From Lanius collurio (Eukaryota; Chordata; Aves; Passeriformes; Laniidae), in contig JACBWW010000018.1 in NCBI GenBank assembly GCA_020086605.1, positions 13,198,417-13,262,416 of the forward strand: a stretch of DNA of 64,000 bases, written 5' to 3'. Numbering within the stretch: the stretch's first letter is position 1; the number at the start of each line of letters is the position of its first letter. The notes beneath the pieces are model-generated. The model worked only from the letters and a program-made list of their open reading frames with translations, did not search any database and was not told the origin of the DNA. Below are positions 26,301-37,621 of the stretch, in pieces. A program made the translations under genes and the position numbers.

Positions 26301-29300
26301 CTTTTTGATAAATGATATAGTTATTTATTTTGCAGAAAGATGAAATATGTCATGATGCCATTTTCAAAGTAACACAGCATCTAACAAAGAGAATCATTGG
26401 CAATTTACTGCAGGACACTCCATTTGTCTCAGAGGAAGAAAGACCTTGTTTGAACCTCTCAGAATTTGAACCTGTAATTCCACCAAACCAAAGGCTTTGA
26501 AACCTGACGTTCAGCAGTTTTCTCCCTGAAGATAAAACTAGGTTTTCCTGTTCCCCATGAATCACCACAACCCTGCAGGCTGCTGTGGAACATGAATTGC
26601 CCACTACACAAGAAACACCAGCACCTGTACATCCCATCAGCAAGAGGTGACAAATGCAATTGTGCAGCCATCCATGCCACCAACTGCTCCTGCTGGCGCT
26701 CTCAGGTTGGATGGCGAGGATAAGGGAATGAGATCTGGCATGTGGCATGCCTGCTCTCTTCTCAGTGCTGCTCATTTCCAAGTTACTCCACTGTTTGTGA
26801 TCACTTCAGCTTCTCCTAAGGCATCTGACAAACAAAGAGAGTTATTTTCCTTGCCTAAACTCACAGCTTTGCCTCTTGCTGCCCCTGCAAGGGTATGCTT
26901 TAATGACACATCAGAAGAAATACTTGTGCATCCAGAAGCAACTTCATGGGCCACCATTGCCATCACATTGCAAGATTTTAATCAGAAGATGACAAACTTG
27001 GAGCTGATCTGGAAGTATGGTTCAACTTAAATCCCCTCTGCCCACCCCAGGGCCCTGGCATTTGTCCTGCAGCTGAAAATGCAAATAAAATCAGACATAT
27101 GCAATCTTTACAGCTTCTATCAGCACTTGCCTCCTCCAGGAAGCATGACCCCATCCCTCTGACTGTTGGTTCTGATGCAACATCCAGCCATTGCACCATC
27201 GAGGACCTCAGAGACAGCCCAGGGCTATGCTATCATTACGAGATAAACACCCTTAATTGCTCAATAGATCCTATGATGATCTGAGGGTGGAAGGACTGTG
27301 CTTTCATATTCTGCTCTGCTGACTATCACACCCATGACCAGCAAACCGACAGTGACCCTAAAGGGCTGTAGTCCCTTGGGGCATGGCAGCCATCCTTGAG
27401 AGAGTGACCCTGAGCCAGGTTTCGTGCAGACATCCCCACGCTGCCAGGAAGGGCTGGCTCTGGACACCCACCTACTCCCCCAGCCACTGGCAGTACTGAA
27501 TTGTGGCAGCAAGCTGAGCACAGAAAAACACTGGGGTTTCCAAGGAGAGAAGCATGCAGTTGGTGACAAGTGTTACCCAAATTTGCAACGAGTTGTAACA
27601 GGCTTGTCATAAATCTGCACTGCCAAACTCTCCCTGAAAGAATCTCTCCTGACACCCAGGAGGGCAGACCTCCCTCCCCAGAAAGGAGGGGAAGGAAGTG
27701 GCTGAGATGGGTAACCAGACACTTTTTCACTGTCTTTTCTCTCTGCTGTGTGCTCAAAGCAGCCTGCCATGGGCACATTTTTGGAGGTCAGACACCTTGG
27801 GAGGATGGCTGCCTGCCAGGCAGGCTGTGGGAGCTGGGCTCTCTGCCCAAGACAAGGCCAGGAGGAAGAAGAGGCTGTCTCCTTCTCTGGGTGATAAACC
27901 CCCAGCTTTTCCCCAGCTTCCTTGGAAAGCAGCTCAGGTGTACCACCCATGCTGTGGTTCACAGGCCCTCTCTGTAGGCTCAGAAAACCCGTGTTTCATC
28001 CCCAGGGAGAAGTGCTGCCCTCACACACAATTAGAGAGCAACTGCCTTCATCCTGCATGTAGTTGTTTTGAAGGTCACAGTTCACACCAAATGGCCATGG
28101 AAGTGGGGAGGGGGATCAGGCAGGTTGTACGAAGCTTTCCCGTACAAGAGGGGGTCATGGTCAGACCACAGGACAGGGAATTAGGACATCCAGAGTAGGA
28201 TCCGTGCTGACAGACTGAGCAGCCCAGCCGGCATGGTGACATCCCACGTCTGTGTGAACCCGATCATGCTCAGCTCAAAGCCTTTCTGCTGAGGTCTCCT
28301 GAGCTGTGCTGATGCTGTCACACTTGGCATAACGTGTCTGTGGGGGATCTGCAAAACAGCTCTGAGAAAGACTTATCTTTCCCTCCAATTGCTTCACTTT
28401 TTACCACCAAGCTGAAGTAAAACATTTCCTGGCATTCTGTCATAGGGAAATTACATTCTTCTTCCCATTTTAGTGTCAAAAGCACAGGAATAACCAAAGA
28501 AACAGTTAGCTCTCAGGAGATTTTTGTTTGGAGGAGAAGTGGCAAGGTCTGGGGGCAAGAGGGGATTCAGGCCAAGCAGGGTTGCCTGAGCAGCTCCCAG
28601 ATGCTCCAGAGAAAGAGCATCCAAACCAGACCCTGAACTGCAGTGTGGAAGCAATTTGTAAAACAAAATCAGTGACCAACTAGCCCATGCACACATCTTG
28701 CCAGGCAGCTGCAAGTAGACTCACTCTCCTCTCCCCTTTCTGTTAGCATCATCTGCCAAGCAGGAGATCAAGAACGTGAACACCTGCATCTGCTAGCCCA
28801 TGAACGTGGGGTCAGAGTGAGCTGCTGTGACAAACCTGTGACATACCTGTGACATACCTGTGCCTGCCTGACCCCCTGCCCCCAGCACTGCTGCCCACAG
28901 CAGAGCCAAACCAGAGCACACTGCTTACTGGCAGGGCTTTACCAGCAGGAAGAATTAGCAGAGAATCCTTTGTGGCCTTGGATCTTAATGAGATTCATTT
29001 TCAAAAAAGCCCACGGTCTCATTGCAGTCTCCAAGCAGAACGAGATCACCTGAGGACTTGAAAGGGAAAGGAGAGGTGCTTCATTAGTGCTACAAGAGCA
29101 GAGCTCGGCAGGAAGGAAGAGCAGAGAGTTGAGCCCAGGCCATGCACATGGCAGGGCAGCGTTTTGCTCCATCTGTGGCATGGACATCCAAGTATGCTGG
29201 ATTCCACGTTAAAGGAATACACACTTGTCCATACTCTTCTATATGCAAGTGAGATGCCTCTTAAAGGTCACACTGAAGCAGGCCTCTCTGTGATTCCCTA

Positions 29301-30829
29301 GGAGCAAAATCAGATTTGAGGCTATAATAATTTAAGAAAAAAATACCAGAATTGCTTTTTCAGCTTCACATAGCCTGGGATCTGGTTTAAGGGCCTTTGC
29401 AGAGACATTCGATGTCAATTCTGAGGACTTGGTAAAAAATACTTCATACCAGCAGCATTCTGAGGGATTCTTTTCTTGCTAGTCCTGCAGGCTACTATGG
29501 GGAAATTCACTAGCAGGATTTCTGTAGGACTCTGACTCACACAGGAACTTTTATTACTGCTTTTAAATATTTGACTGCCTTTTGGCTGCTGGCAGAAAAG
29601 TTATTAAATGTTTTACCAGACAAGGCCAGAAACGCTTTATAAAAACATCTTGGCCTGGCATAAAGCATATGTCTCTACTTATCTCTGTAGCATGTGCTCA
29701 AAGCTTTCACATGCCCCTGGCAGTGGAAGAAACATGGACCTTCATGTTTCTAGGCTGTGGATAAACAGACCAACCAATGTCCTGTGCTTGTGTGTGTAAA
29801 TCTTCTGGTATGGAAATAGTCCTGCTGCAATAGGCAAGATACATCAAATTTGCAGGACTGAAGAGGATGAGGCCCCTGAACTCTAGATTATGGTTCACAT
29901 GCAGAACAGCTCTTACTCTTGCAAGTAGTTAATGTGACTCAGTTGGGTGGCATTTTCAGTACTGTGCTTCTTTGCTTGAAGTCCTTTCCCCTCCATCATT
30001 GTTTTTATTCCCTTCATCTTCCTTATGTAAGTTAAGATGAATCAAAGAAAGTGTCCCACAAACCAGAGCAGAGATGAATTATGTCCCAGTGCTGCATAGA
30101 AGAAAGCAGGAATAAAATCCCTGCCTCTTTCTGTTTTCACAGCAGCAGTAAAATAAGGATGTTCTGTTCAACAGAAGAACTTGTGCTTGTATTTTGTTCT
30201 CTACTCCCTGATTATTTTGTCGTGTGATAGAATGATCAAAAGCAGTGGGGTTACCACTAAAAGTGACTGCTGCTTACCTGCTCAGATAGCTGTGCTGCAG
30301 GAAAGTAACAAATGCTTCAACTTCTCGGCATCCCTCCGTGCACATCCCGTGGCTGAACACACGTGCAGCAGGGAACACACAGTGGGTAAGCAGGAGAGAG
30401 GATCTGCACGTCAGGGGCCGAGCAGACTGGGAGCAGCCCCATTCCTACTGCATGGAGCAGGGGTATGCCGTGACTGGCCCCCACTGCACAGGGGTTACCC
30501 CTAAAAGGAGCAGCTCTGGAGCTGCTGGCCACCCAGCCTCAGCAGCTCAGGCTTGCTGGGGAGTTCATGCTCCAGGAGCCAGGCTGCTCCAGTCTCCTTC
30601 CCATGCTGGCAGCAGCGCTGGAGTGCAGCAGCTTGGAGCGAGCTCAGGGCTGTCCCTGCGGGCTTCGCTGGAGGCAGAGCTCACACGTTCCGCTGCTGTC
30701 AGCGAAGCTGAACTCCGCTGCAGCGCAGGGGAGACTCGGGCCCAGCCTCTGACCTGCACCATTTCACTGCAGATTAACCTCAAATTCCACGTTTCAGTGA
30801 CTTCTGTCGGGATGCAGATGACAGGGTCG
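23355..30829. other. Gene-free stretch, mixed GC
   Basis: Many overlapping open frames occur on both strands in the more GC-rich parts (23.7-24.3, 25.5-26.8 and 27.3-28.2 kb), up to 166 codons. None shows a family signature, and opposed frames over the same bases argue against coding. A small 11-bp tandem repeat lies at 28827-28869. Nothing else is recognised. Confidence 0.6.
28827..28869 (+). repeat. 11-bp tandem repeat, three copies plus a degenerate fourth
   Basis: The unit GTGACATACCT occurs at 28838 and 28849, with a one-base variant at 28827 and a degraded copy after 28860. It is a short local minisatellite. Confidence 0.8.
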
Positions 30830-31240
30830 GGCCCCGCCAGGCAGGAGGCGCAGAATGAGGAATCGAAAGGCTGACGGTGTGAGCCCTCCCTGCACCCCGC
30901 TTGCCCCCACCCCCCCACCGCTCCATCCCCAGCAGCGCCCACGGGCGAGCAGCCGTGCCCCGAACGGGAGGAGCGGGCTGCGTTTGGTCCTTGGGCTGCT
31001 TCGTGCCTCGGTCCGCACGGCCGGGAGCAGCCCGCGCGTCCCGGGCAGGGCACAGCCCGCGGTACCAAGGGCCGCTGGTGCCCTCTGTTGTCGCAAGAAC
31101 GCAAGGGAGCTGCCGGGAGCACGAGTGGGACGCGCCACCCGCGCCGGGCGCACGGCTCCCGCTGCTTTGGGACAGGGCTGAGCCTGGCAGCGCCCAGGGC
31201 TCGCCGCAGGGAGGGCTCGGTGGGTTTGCGCCCACACAGG
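30830..31240. promoter_or_regulatory. CpG island
   Basis: About 40 CpG dinucleotides lie within roughly 350 bp, by eye, in sequence that is strongly GC-rich. The flanks on both sides are CpG-poor. Such islands in bird genomes usually mark promoters or first exons. Long open frames on both strands here (for example 240 codons at 30565-31287, minus) are expected from GC-rich sequence lacking stop codons and have no recognisable domain. No first coding exon with a clear donor site was identified, so the transcript served, its direction and even its existence are unknown. Confidence 0.7.
31078..31092. promoter_or_regulatory. CTCF-like core motif
   Basis: The sequence GTGCCCTCTGTTGTC matches the familiar CTCF core (GTGCCCTCTGCTGGC in this orientation) at 13 of 15 positions. 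It lies within the CpG island. The match was made from memory of the motif and without a scoring matrix. Confidence 0.35.
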
Positions 31241-33899
31241 GCAAGAACGGCTGCCACTCGCTCAGCTCTTTCACCTTCTGGCTGCATCAGCCAGGGGATC
31301 TCAGTGCATGCCAGGATGCCTTCCTAAATAGTTAGAGATGAGTCTGAAACAGTCTGTGGAAATCACATCCAGGTTTCCCAAGTGAATGGTGCATGTGCAA
31401 TGGAATTTGCTTTTTCTTTCAAAAAAAGGAGTGCAGCTTTGCAGTGGGTGAGGGCTGATGGCTCAACACATGCAGTGGCAGCAAGGCATCTCTGCTGAGA
31501 GCAGGGTTCAGCCCTTGCTGCCCAGCTCAGGCGAAAGCTGCCAGTTCAGACACCGCTTTTCTCAACATGACATACCAGCATATTTCAACACCGACTGCTC
31601 TGAGCATTTCCCTGATTTGGGCACAGGATCACACCAAGTACTTGCAGGGCTGCAAGTGCTGCTATGAGTGACCCGGTGACTTGTGGTTTTCTTACAGTCT
31701 TGGCCCAGAGACCCACAGTATGGACCCTGCAGGCTGTGGCCCCAAAAGACCCATCTGACAATCCAACCTGTAGCACAACTTTCCTCCCTCCTCTCGAGGG
31801 GCAAGCATGCCTTGCACCAGCTTCCAAGCAACAGCAGAGCCCTCTGGGCATCACTCAAGCACAAGGTTTTGTGCTCTGTGAAGCCAGCCTGCAGTCTCCC
31901 ACCTCATTCCCAGATATAGCAGGGTGCTTACATTCCCTACTGACCCACTGATAGAAGCCCAGCCCTACTGAACAGGCATCTGTGTGTCCTGCAGAGTCCT
32001 CAGGCTCAGACACATTTCAAGGTTTGCAGATGATACGACCATACAACCATCACCTTAGAAATTATTATATGAAATCAGGGTCTTAAGTGGAGCAGACAGA
32101 TTTGACTCTATTCAGAACAGAACAGACATCAGCAAGAAGTGGCTGGGTTCCATGTACACAGAAATGGTCAGCTGTAAATTGTATGCACATAACAAGGCAG
32201 CACTAGTTAATTATTATTTTAATACTATTTTTTTAGCACCTATCATAAACAAATCCCCCTCCTTATGGTCTGTATGATTTTGTGTAACTAAGTCTTAGCA
32301 TTAATTGTTACTGGAAAGAAAAATTGCTGTCTGGTCAAAGTAGAAATTTTACTCTTTGTGAATTATATCTGGAAAGATGTAATTTCTCCATGTGTTGTTA
32401 AAAACAGCTGCAACAACTGCAGCTTGTGATAGCTGTTAACTCCTTGCTAATGTAGCATCTCAGGAGTTTCAGATGTAGTAGCAATTATGTGCTGTATTTC
32501 TGCTGTTTGGGAATGGTAGTAATGACATACAGGAAATCTCTCCTAAAACATTGCACTGCTTCCTTCAAATGCCACAAACACACCTGCCTCCAAAGACCTC
32601 ATTGTGAATATCTGTGGGAATTACAGGCTAAGGAGAGACAGCCACAGCTGGGGCAACTCACACAGCCCTGAGAATGAATATCAATCAAATGCTGGGCAGT
32701 GCTGTGCCTTCAGCACAGATGACCCTCCCTAGAAGTCAGTCTTCTCTGAGAGGGCAGCAGGACTCTGTCTTTCACCAAAGGTAAGTTTTTCACTCAGGCA
32801 GTCTTAAACTCCACGCTGCTGCTGGAGCAATCAGGCACAGAGCAGAAATGCAAGGTAATAGAGTGATCTGAGCTGTTCCCTGGGTTCTCACAGGCATGAC
32901 TCAGAGCAGACCTTACTCTTGCCATGCCAGACTGGACACCAGCCCTGCATGGTGCTCCCTGCAGACAGAACCTCTCTGTTTGGGCAGCTCTGCTCGCAGC
33001 AGAGGCAAGCACTGCCAACCTTTGCAGCCTGCCCTTAGGAGCTCCCAGATCAGTGCTGTCTATTTTATTTAACAATCCCATTTCCTTTTCCTGAATTTCT
33101 GGAAAGAGTATGGCATAGATCCAGGTTTTTCTCTCTAAAGTGCAGCCTACATATGGAAATAAAAACATTCAGAAAGGTATTGGGCACGCTAATTGGCTGA
33201 ACACCTCCAGCAGCCCTGAGATGCTGAAGGAACGGAAAGAGGTGTAGAGAGTCACACCTTCTCCTGTAACCACAGACAGTCTGTTTCCAGTGCCAGGAGT
33301 GTTTGTTTGTGCTTTGTCTCCCTCAGCTGCCTCTATTGCTCCGTATTGATCCACTGCAGCCAGGGACTGCCAGGCCAGACCTGGCAGGACTCCTGTATGC
33401 AGAGGGATAACGAGCCTTAAGAAGGATTGATTCCATGACAAAACCCACGTAGGAGCACAGCATGCACAGTGCTCTGCCTGCTGTAGACCACACAGCTATG
33501 CGGAGCTCCTTGCAGTGACCTCAGTATTATTTAGACCAAGTAAATATTAATATAATAAATAACAAGTAGCTTAACTGCATTTTGAAGACGGGTCTGATCT
33601 TGTAACAAAGCCTTTGTGAACACCCCCACACATCTGTATAAACCAGGTAGGATCAGGAAAACTACTACAAGGATCCTGTTGTGGTGTTAAAATAACATCT
33701 TCAGGATGTTTGTGGTTCCATCTGGATCTGCATCCCCTGGAAGTGCATTGGAAATATTCCCTCCAAAGGGCTCACCCATTGCAATAATTTACAGAGGGGA
33801 GATGACAGAGGAGAGCAAAGCCCTGGCTAGAACAGTGCAAAGAAGCACCCAAGTTGCTCTTTCATGGCCAAGAGCACTGTCCAGTTCATTTGAACTTAT
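31241..33899. other. Gene-free stretch, nothing recognised
   Basis: No gene or clear repeat is supported. A short TTTGCAGATGATAC string near 32021 resembles the CR1 reverse-transcriptase FADDT codons, but the similarity does not extend. The section at about 31951-32489 is AT-rich and lacks 60-codon frames. Confidence 0.55.
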
Positions 33900-34125
33900 G
33901 CGGTCTGAGGGAGTTTGGGAGTGTTCAGCCTGAAAAAGAGATTTATCAATGTGTATAAATATCTGCAGGGAGGGTGTAAAGATACCAGAGCCAGGCCCTT
34001 CTCAGTAGTGCTCAGGGGAAGGACAACAGGCAATGGCACAAACTGAAACACAGGTTCTGCTTAGACAGAAGAAAATATATATTTACTCTGAGAGTGGCCA
34101 TAAACCAAACAGTGACCAAAGAGAA
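33900..34125 (+). mobile_element. CR1 LINE fragment (end of ORF2 region), diverged
   Basis: The block follows the CR1 order: 'ctgaggga', 'tgttcagcctg', 'ttatcaatgtgtataaatat', 'gggtgtaaag', 'gacaa(c)aggcaatg', 'cacaaactgaaacacagg', 'ttactctgagagtggcc'. A short internal deletion joins the 'agcctgaaaaagag' part directly to 'atttatcaatg', skipping about 20 bases expected between them. The copy is truncated at both ends, lacks the 3' terminal repeats, and has no open frame. It is an inactive fossil from a different and older CR1 subfamily than the 39.5-kb copy. Confidence 0.75.
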
Positions 34126-34559
34126 GCAAAAAAAGGAAGGTGGTAGTCACATCAAGCTGAGTGCTTTCACTTCTCAGGCTGCTTTCTTTCTGAATAGGAC
34201 AGCCAGACTAAGCTATTGCCAGACATTTTTAGGATTATAATCTTGAAAATGTTTCTTTTTTATTCATTTTTTTAAAAGAGATTTTTTTATTGTTTTGTTT
34301 TTAAAATATAGCCTTTGGTCATTATTCATTTTGACCCTATATTTCCGCTGGAAAGTAGGATTTATATCCAAACTCAGCAATTTTTCTGGGCTTTTAGATT
34401 CACAAGTTAAACACAGTAAAACTAGATATCTTGCCTCATTGTAGATAGAGAAAAGTACAGATATCTTGGAATTTTAATCACCCCATGAAGATCAATGGAT
34501 GATTTTATACGTTTTTGTGGAGAAAGATGGGAAAAATCACATATATTGATTCTCAGGCA
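34126..34559. other. Gene-free AT-rich stretch
   Basis: T-rich and A-rich unique-looking sequence without 60-codon open frames. No gene, RNA or transposon is recognised. Confidence 0.55.
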
Positions 34560-34860
34560 TCAGTGAAATGAATAATAGGGTGAAACATCCTACGTAAGTT
34601 CTTTGCAGGTCTTGTGAAATCTGCCTGCCAAGGAAATGTAGCTGTGCATGTAGGTTGTGATTATGCTAAAGAGGCACTAAATTAGTACATTACATGCCCC
34701 ATTTAGCACTACTGTGCAAAATCTGAGAGTGCTAATACATTTTGTTTCTAGGGTCAAGAATCATTAAAGAATGGATTCCTGGTCATTCATTAGCCAGGAA
34801 ATTAAAGTTTGACAGCTGCTTTTCAGTTCTGATTTCTCTTAAATGGCAGTGTTATATTAG
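34560..34860. promoter_or_regulatory. Candidate non-coding regulatory element (AT-rich)
   Basis: The block lies inside the largest local open-frame gap (33933-35040). It contains repeated TAAT/ATTA cores in motifs such as CTAAATTAG, GCTAATAC, CATTAAAG and CATTAGCC, plus a TACGTAAG motif near 34591, and has no transposon similarity. The look is that of conserved non-coding sequence, but no alignment supports it. Confidence 0.25.
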
Positions 34861-34865
34861 AAGCC

Positions 34866-34888
34866 TTTTTTTTTTTTTTTTTTTTTTT
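34866..34888 (+). repeat. Poly(T) run of 23
   Basis: An uninterrupted T tract, the longest homopolymer in the window. It could be the poly(A) tail of a minus-strand retroposed sequence, but the bases to its right show no recognisable cDNA or SINE, and no target-site duplication was seen. Confidence 0.9.
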
Positions 34889-37432
34889 AACTTTTGAGGC
34901 TGTAGAATGGTGGTTATCAACCCTAAAGCACAGTACCCCCAAGCCATCCAGCCACACTTTCTTCATAAGAGTGCTGTGTGGCTTTGGGGATTATTTACAG
35001 GAGCAGAAAATGCTGCTGTGTGCTACTGAGAGTGGTTTCTTATTTGGCTATATGGTTGTAAATGATCCGGGGTTGGAGCAGTAACACTGCTCCGTTTGCA
35101 TTACAAAGGCATCCTACATTGTGCAAGCAGAAACGGGGCCCTGCAGTCCTCTGTGGGCCACCAGTCCCAGGAGGGCAAGTGGCAGGTGTCCATGTGTGTC
35201 TGGAGAGAGTGAGCCTCTTCATTAAAACAAAAGGAGCAAATAAACAACAGTCCTCTCAACTCCCGGCCCGGCTCAAGGTAGCAGAAACCCTTCTTGGCCT
35301 CTAAAGCAGGCACATAACCTGGGGGAACTCCTCAGTAACCCTGACAAAATTCCTGGGATTAGGGTCTCCGTTCTGCAAAAGCCTCTGCACGTGAGATGCC
35401 TCTGTGAGCCCGGTGGCACAGCTCACGTGAACACACAGCACAGACACAAGTGTTTGCCGAAGCACCAGCCGGCCCATGGGACACTTGAGATGGCTTTGTT
35501 CCCTGCTCTGCATCAGCACCCACTGCAAATACAGAGGCAGGCATTCCCCTTTACTGTTTTCCAGCTTGCTCCTATGAAATTTATATCAACAAGAGGAAAG
35601 GTCTTGCTTGCCCCACACAACAGACATCCTAATGAGAGCCCTGCTTTATGCCTCCACAGCATTGTCCTTCCTAACATGCCTAAAAGCATCTTGTACCCTC
35701 CAGCCAACATCTAAGCATCCTCACTGTCCTATGGAGTTAACCCCGATTTTCCGTGTGAATGCAACTAGTTTTGTGCCCATCTTTCTGAAGAACTAGTACT
35801 TCTCTCTGTAAAAAAGCAGCTCTGAAAGGGCAGCTTTGCATGGGAGAAAAGGATGGAGCAAAAAAAAATTCTCATAAAACAAAACCAAAGCAACCAAAAG
35901 ATCAAAACATCCCCTCCCCTCACACTCCCCCCCGCCCAATCAAAAAAACAACCGTGCAGCCTGGAGCCTTCTATTGATCAGAGCCCATGGGCTGCCTTTG
36001 ACTAATAATCTCTGCATCAATACAGCAACTGATGTAATACTCAAATATGTTGCATTAAAAATTCCAACATCCAATTGGATTGATCTGGTTATTTGTACTA
36101 CAAGAGACACTCAGTTCCAGTAAAAGCAATAGCAATATGATCAACTGCATGCCTAAAGAGGAAAACTTAGAAAAAACTGTTATTTCACATTCCTCTCACC
36201 ACAAAACACTGTCCCTTCCAGGCAGGCCATCAAATAATACCAAAAAATTACAAAGCACATCTGAAAAACTAGGACTCTTAAACAGAAGAAACAGACTAAA
36301 TTAAATAATTTATTAATTAGAAATTATTTCCTTAGAAATTGGTAGAATCAAAAGGCCACATTTTAATGATAAAGCATTTCTTAATTCTAAAGATCCTGTG
36401 TTCTTTGATAAATTTATGCTGAATGCACTTCCCTTTTTCTGAAATGTTGCTATCCCCAGAGAGCAGAGCAGGAGCCACGGAGCACTACCAGCCTGATTTC
36501 AGATTTAAGTGCTTTACTCAGCCCTGTCTCAGAGGTCTTCTGCCACTATCCTTGAGGATTATTCAGATGCCCTAATGGACCTGGCTATTCCTGTGTTCCT
36601 AGCCCTAGGGTGATGTGATGCTGAAGCTGGGTCTCGAGCTGGGTCTGGTTAGAAGGAGCTGGGTGGAGATCCTGTCTCTACATGACGTGATTTCAGGCTA
36701 CCTTCAGTGAGCACTTCAGAGCTTTCATGGTGTGCAATGTTTCTTGGACCCATGAAATTTTTTCCACAAAGTGCAGCTGGAGGTCTGCCATAACCAAGTG
36801 ACCCCAGGAGCTGCAGCCCTCCTGAGCACAAACAAGTACCCAGAAAACACTCAGATACCCAGATCTTCAAACCAAACCAGACAGCTGCTGACCCACAGCT
36901 TTGGTGCTGGCAGCCTAGATGGTGCTTTTTCAGTCCCAGCTCAATTCCCTGTTGTGTTTGCTGGTATAATCACAACTGAGCAGAAATGGGGACCCAAACA
37001 GCCCTGTTGTGCCAGGACCAGCCTGCACAGGTCCACAGTCAGGTACAACCATGTCATGCCCTTTCCTGTTGCTGCTTTCTGCCGCTGGCCCCATCACAGA
37101 CATCCCACTCCAGCAGCATTTCTGGGCCATGTCTCACAATGCTGGTAATTATTCTCTTGCCAGACTGTGAAAAAAACCCTCTAATTAGTGTCTTCTGGAG
37201 AAGCCTCCTCCCTGCCACCCTAGAAAAGATGCTGCAGGAGGCAGATGTACCAGCACAAGGCAGTGAGACAGAGAGGAGGGTGCTTGAAAATACTCCATGA
37301 GACTCCTGGGCCAAGCGTTATCTCCTGTTTCCTTTGAGAGCCCACCAGAGACAGCCTTCCCAAAGCAACCTCTGAGGTGGCCCGTTCAGCTTTTGTCTCT
37401 CTCAGCAAAAAAATTTCTGCCCCAGCAGCTCT
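34889..37432. other. Gene-free stretch, nothing recognised
   Basis: Short open frames only, up to 125 codons (36771-37148, plus), with no domain. A C-rich/A-rich section at about 35860-35960 is low in complexity. No gene is supported. Confidence 0.6.
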
Positions 37433-37621
37433 GAACAAGGCTTCCATTAACTCCGTCCCCGTGAGGGCAGCACGTGGGACAAAAAGCCCAACACTGCGTC
37501 CCAGCCCTCAGACAAGCCTGGAAACAAACGTTGCAGGAATTTGTCAGAATAAAATCACCCGCTCGGTGTCACCGCATAAATTTACCTACCTCAGTGCCTA
37601 TTCAGGGCCCTTCCAAAGGGG
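37433..37621 (+). repeat. Unclassified dispersed repeat, copy A
   Basis: This block is homologous to copy B at 56127-56312 in the same orientation. Shared exact words are CATTAACTCC (37445), ACAAGCCTGGAAACAAA (37512) and ATTTACCTACCTCAG (37580). Their spacing is 67 and 68 bases here against 67 and 71 in copy B. Over the best 95 bases identity is roughly three quarters by eye. I do not recognise a known avian transposon. It could be an ancient interspersed repeat or a duplicated functional element. Confidence 0.7.

Noticed and set aside
27326..28198. Overlapping 129-166 codon frames on both strands
   Set aside because: Mutually overlapping frames with no family signature.
30565..31287. 240-codon minus-strand open frame over the CpG island
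   Set aside because: GC-rich DNA lacks stop codons on both strands; several frames are open at once here and the translation shows no recognisable motif.
32000..32060. TTTGCAGATGATAC string like the CR1 FADDT codons
   Set aside because: Similarity is limited to about 20 bases and does not continue on either side.
34866..34888. Poly(T) as the tail of a minus-strand processed pseudogene
   Set aside because: No cDNA-like sequence, SINE body or target-site duplication could be found beside it.
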